Assembly (NCBI GenBank): GCA_016928975.1
Contig: JAFGJR010000195.1
Coordinates: 1 to 19,786, forward strand
From: Sedimentisphaerales bacterium
GTDB lineage: Bacteria > Planctomycetota > Phycisphaerae > Sedimentisphaerales > SG8-4
Length of the DNA: 19,786 nt
Direction of reading: 5' to 3'
Shown here: piece by piece, positions 8,458-15,680 of the stretch
Numbering within the stretch: the first letter of the stretch is position 1
Layout of the letters: each line of letters opens with the position of its first letter
Notes under the pieces: generated by a model
What the model saw: only the letters and a program-made list of their open reading frames with translations
Told to the model about the DNA's origin: nothing
The model's database searches: none
Program-made: the position numbers and the translations under genes

Positions 8458-8928
8458 GACAGACCACCATCCATTTCCAGTCCCCGCCATTGTAAGTCGG
8501 CAGAGCGCATTATGCAAAGTTTCCTCGCCAAACGAATGCGGCGGAGCACGCGAGGGGACTTCCACGCAAGAGGATTGCGATCCCGGGGATGGAGCTGTCT
8601 CCACTGAGGGCATGCCGGATTGGGCAGGACCACACGGGGGACGTGATGGCAGCCGGGGAGTCTGGGAATGGACACGACCAGGCCGCTTCTCGTTCATTGA
8701 ACTCCAGAATGTTGGAACTCAACCTGTCACCGAGCGCGAACGTGTCGGAATCCTGTGGTTGGGGCGGCGGAACTGACCTCCGCCACTGCCCAGTTCTGTT
8801 CCGGCGAGGCGCCGGACGATGTGGGATCGCCGCGTGCGACAGGAGCAGGATCCCGCTCACATGGCGAAGGTTCCCCTGGCTGCAACTTTGTCCTTACAAC
8901 TGAGGACCTCAATTCCTGATTTTTTCTG

Positions 8929-8958
8929 TAGACAAACGGGGATCCACTCGCGTACAAT
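8929..8958 (+). promoter_or_regulatory. Candidate sigma70-like promoter TAGACA-18-TACAAT
   Basis: TAGACA at 8929-8934 and TACAAT at 8953-8958 each match the sigma70 consensus at five of six positions, with an 18-bp spacer. A T-rich run (8918-8926) lies just upstream. Transcription from about 8965 would give a leader of roughly 270 nt before the Cys-rich protein gene. Motif match only. Confidence 0.45.
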
Positions 8959-8964
8959 CTCGTC

Positions 8965-9233
8965 CACGGGTGGGGTTGACAGGCCATACAGAACCGGGTG
9001 AGGAATCCGAGGCGGCGATCCAATCGCCGGTCATGGAAGCCTGGGCGGATTGCGGTGGCGGGGCTGGGTGCCAACAGCAGGTATTGACACGCGTGTCGGG
9101 GTGTTGGTGCGCGCGTCCGTACCATGCACCCGGTGAATACAAAGACAAGCGCATAGTGCATGCCTTGTGGGAATGAGTGTACAGGGTTCAGTTACGTCAA
9201 CGAGAGCTACTTAACGGAAAAGGAGGTCACAAC
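8965..9233 (+). promoter_or_regulatory. Long, foldable 5' leader of the Cys-rich protein gene
   Basis: Several inverted repeats lie in this predicted 5' UTR. CGGCGAT (9013-9019) pairs with ATCGCCG (9023-9029) around a 3-nt loop. GTGCCAACA (9068-9076) pairs with TGTTGGTGC (9102-9110), allowing two G-U pairs, and encloses the perfect 12-bp palindrome GACACGCGTGTC (9086-9097). GGTGC at 9106-9110 could instead pair with GCACC at 9126-9130, which would exclude the previous stem. The leader matches no riboswitch class I recognise. GC-rich DNA folds readily, so this is a candidate only. Confidence 0.3.
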
Positions 9234-9878
9234 ATGTGTAGAAGATTACTATTCATCAGCATGGTCGTCATGGCGGTGTCGTCTGTTACACTCGCCCAAG
9301 CGTTCGTCCCCGGGTGTTCCCAGCATTCGTGCTTCATCGGGGCCGGGGCAACCGGCGTTGCACAAGGCGGGGGTCTGGGGAGCAGCTACGACAACAATTT
9401 CACATCAGGTTATCAACTTGACATGGGCAGTTGCGGCCCCTGCGGCACGCAAACGAGCCAGTCGAACGCCGGCTTCATCGATCAGGGCACCGCGGCCGGC
9501 GGTTGCGGCGGGTATCGTTCGGCCGGCCAGGTCATGATCGGCGGTGGCACCCAGTGCCAGACGACCGGCTACGTCCCGTCGAACAGTTGCGTGCCGTGCT
9601 ACCCATGCAGCACGCAGTGCCAAACCGTCGGCGGCATGGGCACGCAAGGCGTGGTCAATACCTGCGGCAGCGGCGCCGCGTCCGCCAGTCAGGCGGGAGC
9701 CGCCAGCGAATCCCAGAACGTCACCACGCCGATAACCAGCGGCAGCCAGTACCAGTATCTGGCGGGTACCCAGGGCGGCATGGCCTACGGCAGACCCACT
9801 TCGTTTTCTACTGCAGGTGGAACCATAAGTGGCGGGGGTGCACAATGCCAAAGCTTCGGAGGCATTCCAGTCAACTGA
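9234..9878 (+). CDS. Secreted cysteine- and glycine-rich protein of unknown function
   Basis: I do not recognise this 214-aa protein. ATG 9234 was chosen because a perfect AGGAGG (9221-9226) sits seven bases upstream and because the protein then begins with a standard signal peptide: two Arg, a hydrophobic core, and likely cleavage after A-Q-A at about residue 23. The mature part is rich in Gly, Ser, Thr and Gln and holds 12 cysteines, mostly in short pairs such as C-G-P-C and C-V-P-C-Y-P-C. A motif Q-C-Q-(T/S)-x-G occurs three times: at about 108, in the C-S-T-Q-C-Q segment, and near the C-terminus. Such composition suggests a disulfide-bonded surface or matrix protein (inference). It is a single-gene unit between a promoter candidate and a strong terminator. 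The ideal ribosome-binding site suggests high expression. Confidence 0.8.
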   Translation: MCRRLLFISMVVMAVSSVTLAQAFVPGCSQHSCFIGAGATGVAQGGGLGSSYDNNFTSGYQLDMGSCGPCGTQTSQSNAGFIDQGTAAGGCGGYRSAGQVMIGGGTQCQTTGYVPSNSCVPCYPCSTQCQTVGGMGTQGVVNTCGSGAASASQAGAASESQNVTTPITSGSQYQYLAGTQGGMAYGRPTSFSTAGGTISGGGAQCQSFGGIPVN

Positions 9879-9913
9879 GCATACGAGCAACATGAGAGAA
9901 CCCTGTAGCTCCC

Positions 9914-9954
9914 GACGGCTGCGGAGAGAGATTTCTTCGCAGCCGTCTTTGTTT
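9914..9954 (+). terminator. Rho-independent terminator
   Basis: GACGGCTGCG (9914-9923) and CGCAGCCGTC (9938-9947) form a perfect 10-bp stem with a 14-nt loop, followed at once by TTTGTTT. It lies 36 bp after the stop of the Cys-rich protein gene and should end its transcript. Confidence 0.88.
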
Positions 9955-10107
9955 GCACGCGCCCACAGGGGCCGCCTTCCACACAACCATTTCCATTTGA
10001 CCGGGGACGCCGGTCCCACTACAATCACGCCCATTCGAACTGACGATCGAGGCGAACGATCCGCCGCCGAAACCGGATCAGGGACGACATGAGATGAGGT
10101 ATGGAGC

Positions 10108-10989
10108 ATGAAGGCACCATCGAACAATCCAAGTCTGTCGCGTCGTGATTTCCTGGCAACCACCGCAGCGTCCCTTGCCGCTGCGGGCATCATGGGGTCT
10201 GGCTGTATGCAAGAGCAGAAGAAGGCAACCGCCACGTCGAGAGGCCGGATTCCGGTCGGCCTGCAACTCTACTCCGTTCGCGTCGATGCCGAGAAAGACC
10301 TGGCCGGCACGGTCGCCAAGGTGGCGGCGATGAACTATGAGGGCGTCGAGTTTGCCGGCTTCTACGGCCACTCGGCCAGGGACATCCGCAAGATCCTCGA
10401 CGACAACGGCCTCCGTTGCTGCGGCTCGCATACGCCGTGGGACGACCTCTCCGACGCGAAGCTCGACGCCACGATCGAGTTCAACCAGACGATCGGCAAC
10501 CCATACCTGGTCTGCCCGTGGCTCCAGCCCAAGCAAGGCAGTCCCAGGCAGAGCTGGCTCGACTACGCCAAGCGGTTCAACGAACTGGCCGAGAGGCTTC
10601 GCCCGCACCACATGCAGGTCGGCTATCACAATCACGCTCACGATTTTGCCCCCGTGGACGGCACGACCGGCTGGGACCTGCTCGCCGGCAACACCAGCAA
10701 GGACGTCATCATGCAGTTCGACACGGGCAACGCCCTCAGCGGCGGCGGCGACCCGCTCGTTTATCTGAAACGCTATCCCGGCCGGGCCACCACGATCCAC
10801 ATCAAGGAGTACTCCACGTCGAATCCGAAAGCCCTGATCGGCGAAGGCGACATCAAGTGGGCCGAGGTCCTCGAACTCTGCCGCAAAGGCGGCACGAAGT
10901 GGTACATCATCGAGGAGGAGAAGGAAGGGTATCCGCCCCTGACGGCCGTCGAGATGTCCATCAAGAACTTCAAGAAGCTGATCCGCTGA
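10108..10989 (+). CDS. Tat-exported sugar phosphate isomerase/epimerase-like TIM barrel
   Basis: This 293-aa protein of the xylose isomerase-like TIM-barrel family (AP endonuclease 2 fold) has a twin-arginine signal S-R-R-D-F-L-A at 11-17 and a hydrophobic stretch to about 30. A cysteine follows in G-S-G-C (C33), so it may be a Tat-exported lipoprotein, although the lipobox is weak. Candidate metal and active-site residues are E81, H174/H176 in Y-H-N-H-A-H-D-F, D205 in F-D-T-G-N, H231 in H-I-K-E-Y and E270. Periplasmic members are common in planctomycetes and are thought to act on sugars or keto-sugars; the substrate cannot be told from sequence. GAGG lies nine bases before the ATG. It is a single gene. 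The Gfo/Idh/MocA oxidoreductase at 17027-18550 is a frequent functional companion of this family but is not linked here. Confidence 0.88.
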   Translation: MKAPSNNPSLSRRDFLATTAASLAAAGIMGSGCMQEQKKATATSRGRIPVGLQLYSVRVDAEKDLAGTVAKVAAMNYEGVEFAGFYGHSARDIRKILDDNGLRCCGSHTPWDDLSDAKLDATIEFNQTIGNPYLVCPWLQPKQGSPRQSWLDYAKRFNELAERLRPHHMQVGYHNHAHDFAPVDGTTGWDLLAGNTSKDVIMQFDTGNALSGGGDPLVYLKRYPGRATTIHIKEYSTSNPKALIGEGDIKWAEVLELCRKGGTKWYIIEEEKEGYPPLTAVEMSIKNFKKLIR

Positions 10990-11006
10990 TTCGATGGCGG
11001 ATCGAC

Positions 11007-11079
11007 GATCGCGGATTGCGGATCGCACCCCGGCCATGAACCCGCAATCCGCGATCATCGTGGCCTTCCGACTTTTTTT
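11007..11079 (+). terminator. 15-bp inverted repeat with downstream T tract
   Basis: GATCGCGGATTGCGG (11007-11021) and CCGCAATCCGCGATC (11042-11056) are perfect complements around a 20-nt loop. After one mismatch three more outer base pairs (CGA/TCG) extend the stem. A run of seven T (11073-11079) follows only after 16 bases, so it is not a canonical terminator. The stem may serve the isomerase gene as an attenuating hairpin, or be a copy of an intergenic palindromic repeat built on CGGATTGCGG. Confidence 0.5.
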
Positions 11080-11100
11080 CGCTCGCTTACCCAACTTATC

Positions 11101-11129
11101 GTGACACCTCGGCTCTTTTCTGTTATATT
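11101..11129 (+). promoter_or_regulatory. Sigma70-like promoter of accD (GTGACA-17-TATATT)
   Basis: GTGACA (11101-11106) and TATATT (11124-11129) each match consensus at five of six positions with the optimal 17-bp spacer, in a locally AT-richer stretch. The predicted start near 11136 leaves a leader of about 78 nt before accD. Confidence 0.6.
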
Positions 11130-11213
11130 GTCTCCAATCCATTTTTGGCCCTTTCCACGCGATCCGTCCGATATCAGGCGGTAGGATCACAGAGCCAACG
11201 TGGGATACAGCAC

Positions 11214-12065
11214 ATGGCAATGACGAAGAAGCCCAAGACAACCTGGAATGGGTTCTCCCTGAAGCCCCGCAAGGCGATGCCGGAGGGCCTGTGGACGAAG
11301 TGTCCCGGCTGCGAGCAGATGCTCTACCGAAGCGCCGTCGAGAGGAACCTCCACGTCTGTCCTGAGTGCGACTACCACTTCCGCATCGGGGCCGCCACCC
11401 GCATCGGGCACCTCGTCGACGAGGACTCCTTCCAGGAGATCCTGGAGAACCTCACGTCCGACGATCCGCTGGACTTCAAGTTCCGCGGGACGACCTATAA
11501 GCAGCGTGTCAAGGACGATGAGAAGGCGTCCGGCGCCCGCGAGGCGATGCTCATCGGTAATGCCTTCATCAAAGGTCGCGGCGTCATCCTGGCCGTCATG
11601 GAGCCGAACTTCCTCATGGGCTCCATGGGCGCCGTCGTCGGCGAGAAGTTCTGCGCCGCCGTGGACAAGGCCGCCCAGGGATCGCTGCCTCTCGTCGCCG
11701 TCATCTGTTCCGGCGGCGCCCGCATGCACGAAGGCGCCGTCTCTCTCGGCCAGATGGCCAAAACCTCTGCCGCCCTGGCCCGTTTCAGCGAGACGAAGGG
11801 CCTGTTCATCGCCGTCCTGACCGACCCCACCAGCGGCGGCGTCACCGCCAGCTTCGCCATGCTCGGCGACGTAATCATGGCCGAGCCTCGCGCGTTCATC
11901 GGGTTCGCCGGCCCCCGCACGATCGCCGAGACCATCAAGGTCGAGCTGCCCGACGGCTTCCAGACCTCCGAGTTCATGCTCGAGCACGGCTTCATCGACA
12001 TGATCGTCCACCGCAGGGACCTGCGCAGCGAGATCGCCCGCATCATCGACTACTGCCACAAGTAA
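11214..12065 (+). CDS. accD: Acetyl-CoA carboxylase carboxyltransferase subunit beta
   Basis: This 283-aa cytoplasmic subunit pairs with AccA to move the carboxyl group from biotin to acetyl-CoA, giving malonyl-CoA for fatty-acid synthesis. The N-terminal zinc ribbon is intact: C30-x2-C33 and C49-x2-C52. The carboxyltransferase core shows the G-G-A-R-M-H-E-G oxyanion-hole segment and the conserved T-S-G-G-V-T-A-S-F and G-F-A-G-P-R-T-I stretches. Length is close to E. coli AccD (304 aa). ATG 11214 was chosen because GGGA lies eight bases upstream. An in-frame TTG at 11145 would add residues not typical of the family, and ATG 11220 is also possible. It has its own promoter and is not followed by accA or folC here. 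Confidence 0.96.
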   Translation: MAMTKKPKTTWNGFSLKPRKAMPEGLWTKCPGCEQMLYRSAVERNLHVCPECDYHFRIGAATRIGHLVDEDSFQEILENLTSDDPLDFKFRGTTYKQRVKDDEKASGAREAMLIGNAFIKGRGVILAVMEPNFLMGSMGAVVGEKFCAAVDKAAQGSLPLVAVICSGGARMHEGAVSLGQMAKTSAALARFSETKGLFIAVLTDPTSGGVTASFAMLGDVIMAEPRAFIGFAGPRTIAETIKVELPDGFQTSEFMLEHGFIDMIVHRRDLRSEIARIIDYCHK

Positions 12066-12098
12066 GCAAGCCGCCCCTGCAAGGCAGACTGTCTCCAT

Positions 12099-12168
12099 GT
12101 CATTCCTGCGAAAGCAGGAATCCACTTAAGCCGCGGCTTCCCTGGACCCCTGCTCTCGCAGGGGTGAC
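12099..12168. repeat. Nested palindromic repeat pair (REP/BIME-like)
   Basis: Two 26-nt units face each other: 12099-12124 on plus and 12143-12168 on minus, matching at 21 of 26 positions. Each is a hairpin. ATTCCTGC/GCAGGAAT closes a GAAA loop in the first; CCCCTGC/GCAGGGG closes a TCTC loop in the second (GAGA on the other strand). Four of the five differences fall at two positions in each stem arm and are compensatory (TT...AA versus CC...GG). The 18-nt spacer contains a perfect palindrome, AAGCCGCGGCTT (12128-12139). The element lies between the convergent accD and glycosidase genes and could stop transcription from both sides. Palindromes of the GTCATTCC...GGAATCCA type recur in many bacterial genomes (recalled knowledge). 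Confidence 0.8.
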
Positions 12169-12232
12169 AAGAGGGAAACCCACCCTCGCCATTCTGTTCG
12201 AAGCTCTTGGGGCGTTCGGTTGTGCGAGCGCA

Positions 12233-15200
12233 TCAGTACCCGCCGTTGCGGACGTGCAGTTGCGGGGCGGCGAGGAGGCCGGATTCCCAGAACTGGTAGT
12301 TGTCCGACCACTGCCGGCCGGCGGTGGTCCAATGGCCGGGGCCGTAGGCGTCGGATCGCTTGGGGACCAGGTGCAGCGGGCCGAACGTGTTGCGACGAGT
12401 CAGGACTACGTCCACGAGGACCGTGTCACCATCGCGGGCGTCGGCGGTGATCTCTGTCTCATACGACTGCCAGGCGATCATGCGCGGCGGGTGGCCTTCG
12501 GAACTGACTTTGGCGCAGGCTGCCTCAAATCTCGGCAGCTCCAAGAACGCGTGCTCCGCGGCGGCTGGTCGTACAGGCAGCGGGACCCTGTAGCGGATCG
12601 CGCCGGAGTAGAAGGGCAGGCCTTGCGTCGTGACATCGCCGACCGTGAGCTTTTCGGGCAGGTCGATCAGGGTGCTGGACGCTCCGTCGATTCGCACGCC
12701 GAATCTGCCGACCAGGTAGACCGCTTCGATGTTCTTGTCCTCGGAGAAGGCCACCTGCAATTCGAGGGTATTGTCGCCCTCGACAAGGGCGTCTCTGGGC
12801 AGAGGGACCTTGCTGATCGCCGGGTCGATCCACCAGCCGTTGGGCTCGGAAGCGATGTCATGGCCGTTGAGCTGGATCGCGAAGTGCTCCGGGTGCTCGA
12901 TGCACAGCGTGACCGGTCCGGCGGGGACCGCCTCCACTCGAAACGCGAAAGCCATCGTCACCTGTCCCTTGACCGCCGGCCTGGGCGAGCATTTCCTGCT
13001 GAACCACAGTTGGACCATTTCGCCGCCCCGGTGGGCCAGGCCAAACCGGTCGCGCACCGCCTGGTCGATCTTCAGCACTTCCTTCGCCTCCTGCCAGTCG
13101 CCTTCACCGATCCTGTACTTCGCCCTGTCGAGGACGCAGACGTTGTCCTCGTTGAGGGTGTACTCGAACGGGCCGTAGCAGATCTGCGTCTGCTTCTGCG
13201 TGTACTGGGGCTTGGGCGGAATCCCTGATGGCGGCTCGTCAGTGATGACGTAGGCATGCTCGCCGCAGGGTGGGAAGTCCGCCGTGAATTCGAGAGTCCC
13301 ATCTCTGTTCTGTGCGTCGATCGTATGCCGCTCGGCGGTCCGGCAGTCCCACTCCGTGACATAGCCTTTAGCCGGTACGCGAATCACGGCGTTTCTGTAT
13401 CCTTTGTCACGATTGACGTCCATCGCCACGACAATCTGTCGGCCGCCATCGGTGCGCATCTGGCAGAAGATGTCCGTCAACGACTGACCCGACTTGGCGT
13501 CCACGATCCGCACCGGCGGTCGGATGTGCTTGCTCACCGCCTCGACCACGCCGGCCCGGTCGAACTTGCACCGGCTCGTGCGATCGGCGACGGCCGACGC
13601 CAGCGCGACCTCCTTGGCATCGACGTACGCCGGCGGGTCGCCCGCGAAGATCACCTTGCCGCCGGCCTTGTGGAACTGGAACAGGGTCATCAGCGTGTCC
13701 ACGCGGATCGTGGTCATCTTGCCGACGAGGACGACGCGATACGGCGCCTTGCCGACCCAGAGGACCGGCGTGCCGTCTCTGTCCTTGTCGATCTTGCACA
13801 AGCGGCTCATCATGTCCTCGTCGCCGTAATCGAAGTCGATCTGCGCGCCGGCGAGCCAGTGGAAGAGGTCCGCGTACGCCCGCTCGATCTCCTGCACCGC
13901 CGGGTCCTTCGGCGTGGCGATGTTGGCGGTCCAGTCCACGTGCACCTGGCACCAGGCGCTCTCCACCGGATTGATCACGAGCAGGTCGCAGTAGGGCTTA
14001 CCCTGCTGGAGCAGCAGGCCCAGGCGAGCGAAGTAGGTCTCCACTGGCGCATAGTCGCGCCACCAGCCGGACTGATAGAAGATGCTCGCCGGGTAGTCGC
14101 GCTTCGCTTCGCCTTCCATCGTGTACCAGGCTAAGTGGGGACAGCGCACGTTGATGCCGAACAGGGCCTGCCAGTCGCCGATGGCCTTGTGGCCCTCGAA
14201 GTCGAGCTGCCAGCCGGTGACGCCGTATAGCTCCGAGAGCAGCCACCTCTGGCCGAGCTGGCGGGCAGCGGAGCTGAGCTGCTTGACGATCCAGTAACTC
14301 CGGTTGCCCTCCGTCAGGACGTCCACGCCGGGGTTGTGCATACACTCATAGAAGCGCATGAGCGAGCCCTGCATGGTCGCCTGAGCGGTCAGCGTGTCCT
14401 CGTGCAGGACGTGGCCGGTCAATCGCATGTGATTGCGCTGGCACCAGTCATGGATCGGCTGGGCCCAGTTGTCGAGGAACAACTGCTGGCATAGCTCCAT
14501 GTAATAGTACTTGGTCTCGTTGACCGGCCGGCCGTCCGGGCGAAGGAACAGCTCCGGCAGCCAATCGACGATGTCGTACCCGATACGATCTTCGAACTCC
14601 GCCGGCAGCTTGTCGGTCCAGGGGGTCATCCACGTGCCGTCCTTGTTCGAGATGCCGAACCCGCACATGACGGCCCCGCGGTGCGGCTCATCGGTGAAGA
14701 TGCCGCGGATCGACCTGCCCAGCCGGTCGCCGCAATATGTCTTGTACTGCTCGTGCGTGAGCTTCAGGAAGTAGTCCGTCGCCTCGCGATTCATCGTGTC
14801 GGCGTACGTGTAGCCGTTGTAGAAGCTGCTCGGCGCCATCTCCTCGACGGTGAAGACGAGAACGGTCTTGCCCGCATACTGCGCCGCCGGCGTTTCGCTT
14901 TTGATCCGCACGCAGTTGGAGAAGTTGATGCCGTCGAGGTCGCAGGCAAATGCGGCGAAGATCCCGTCTTTCCAACTGAACTGCCCCGCCGGCACCGCTT
15001 GGAGCTTCATGAACTTGAGCCTGTACTTGGGCTCCTTGGTGACCAGCCCGCCCGCCGTACCCGAAGGCCAGCGGTCCTCATCATACAGCCATGCCTCCAT
15101 GCCCAGCTTCTGGGCTTCATCCGCGCAAGCGTTGACCAGCGAGAACCACTCATCGCCCAAGTACTCCGTCGCCAGTCCCGTCCGCGAGTGCATGAAGAAC

Positions 15201-15442
15201 CCGCCGAATCCCATCTCCTTCATGACATGAATCTGCCGAATCAGCTCGTCCTTTTTGAGTTCCCCATTCCAAGCCCAAAACGGCTTGCCCCGATACGCCG
15301 CCCCCGGCTCCTGAAACTGCGAGTACAACTGCTCATCCGTCTCTCTCGCCGTCGTTGTCCCCCGCACCCCCGCACACCCGCCCATCAATGCAACGCCGAC
15401 AACGCCCAGCAACACAAGGCCAATTCGATCCATCGCCTTCAT
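12233..15442 (-). CDS. Glycoside hydrolase family 106-like lipoprotein (alpha-L-rhamnosidase-like)
   Basis: This very large (1069-aa) extracytoplasmic glycosidase probably cleaves rhamnose- or related sugar-containing polysaccharides. ATG 15442 is chosen because GGAG lies eight bases upstream. The upstream in-frame TTG would only lengthen the signal peptide. A signal peptide ends in L-M-G-G-C (C23), a near-lipobox, so the mature enzyme is probably membrane-anchored. The catalytic barrel starts at P-F-W-A-W-N-G-E (54-61), continues through G-G-F-F-M-H-S-R (80-87) and W-L-Y-D-E-D-R-W-P-S-G (118-128). Candidate acidic catalytic residues are E252 in F-T-D-E-P and E404 in L-L-S-E-L-Y-G. The C-terminal third looks like beta-sandwich/jelly-roll accessory domains. 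The family is typical of Bacteroidetes and planctomycete glycan degraders. It stands alone, with no SusCD-like transporter nearby. Exact family (GH106 or a sister family) is uncertain. Confidence 0.85.
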   Translation of the reverse strand: MKAMDRIGLVLLGVVGVALMGGCAGVRGTTTARETDEQLYSQFQEPGAAYRGKPFWAWNGELKKDELIRQIHVMKEMGFGGFFMHSRTGLATEYLGDEWFSLVNACADEAQKLGMEAWLYDEDRWPSGTAGGLVTKEPKYRLKFMKLQAVPAGQFSWKDGIFAAFACDLDGINFSNCVRIKSETPAAQYAGKTVLVFTVEEMAPSSFYNGYTYADTMNREATDYFLKLTHEQYKTYCGDRLGRSIRGIFTDEPHRGAVMCGFGISNKDGTWMTPWTDKLPAEFEDRIGYDIVDWLPELFLRPDGRPVNETKYYYMELCQQLFLDNWAQPIHDWCQRNHMRLTGHVLHEDTLTAQATMQGSLMRFYECMHNPGVDVLTEGNRSYWIVKQLSSAARQLGQRWLLSELYGVTGWQLDFEGHKAIGDWQALFGINVRCPHLAWYTMEGEAKRDYPASIFYQSGWWRDYAPVETYFARLGLLLQQGKPYCDLLVINPVESAWCQVHVDWTANIATPKDPAVQEIERAYADLFHWLAGAQIDFDYGDEDMMSRLCKIDKDRDGTPVLWVGKAPYRVVLVGKMTTIRVDTLMTLFQFHKAGGKVIFAGDPPAYVDAKEVALASAVADRTSRCKFDRAGVVEAVSKHIRPPVRIVDAKSGQSLTDIFCQMRTDGGRQIVVAMDVNRDKGYRNAVIRVPAKGYVTEWDCRTAERHTIDAQNRDGTLEFTADFPPCGEHAYVITDEPPSGIPPKPQYTQKQTQICYGPFEYTLNEDNVCVLDRAKYRIGEGDWQEAKEVLKIDQAVRDRFGLAHRGGEMVQLWFSRKCSPRPAVKGQVTMAFAFRVEAVPAGPVTLCIEHPEHFAIQLNGHDIASEPNGWWIDPAISKVPLPRDALVEGDNTLELQVAFSEDKNIEAVYLVGRFGVRIDGASSTLIDLPEKLTVGDVTTQGLPFYSGAIRYRVPLPVRPAAAEHAFLELPRFEAACAKVSSEGHPPRMIAWQSYETEITADARDGDTVLVDVVLTRRNTFGPLHLVPKRSDAYGPGHWTTAGRQWSDNYQFWESGLLAAPQLHVRNGGY

Positions 15443-15680
15443 TTCGAGTTCTCCAACACGACCCAACCAATCGTCCTGACGCCCCGAGTGTACCGGCCCG
15501 CCTCGATCCCCACAACGAAATAGGGTCTTGTATCACAGAGGGCGGCGGGATATCGTAGAAGTCGCTGAGAAGCCTGTTGTAGGCAGGCTGGTCTACCTAG
15601 ACACGTTCTTTGTAGGCTGCTCGAGAGAAGCCAAGCAGCGGGTAGTTGCCATCGAGACCATTGAATGGAAGGGTACTTCA

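Larger units (their letters stand above)
8458..9233. other. Divergent intergenic region
   Basis: This 776-bp region separates the minus-strand lipid operon from the plus-strand Cys-rich protein gene. The left half (8458-8900) must hold the mlaE promoter, of which only the weak CATAAT is visible, and otherwise shows nothing recognisable. The right half holds a plus-strand promoter candidate and a long leader, both listed separately. A plus-strand frame at 8970-9176 starts with GTG but lacks a ribosome-binding site and is not called. Confidence 0.5.

Noticed and set aside
8458..8697. 80-codon N-terminal extension of mlaE
   Set aside because: It is rich in Pro, Arg and Ser, unlike STAS-MlaE fusions. 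The STAS domain begins right after ATG 8457.
8976..8981. TTGACA near 8976 as a second promoter for the Cys-rich gene
   Set aside because: No acceptable -10 box lies 16-18 bp downstream; the TAGACA-TACAAT pair fits better.
9177..9233. 19-codon N-terminal extension of the Cys-rich protein
   Set aside because: It would bury the signal peptide and ignore the perfect AGGAGG before ATG 9234.
10078..11241. 387-codon minus-strand open frame
   Set aside because: It is antisense to the isomerase gene, crosses its hairpin and promoter regions and has no recognisable domain.
12164..13228. 354-codon plus-strand open frame
   Set aside because: It is antisense to the 3' part of the glycosidase and looks like a GC-rich shadow.
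15528..15680. 51-codon N-terminal extension of the FG-GAP protein
   Set aside because: It would place a charged stretch before the signal peptide. ATG 15681 has a good ribosome-binding site.
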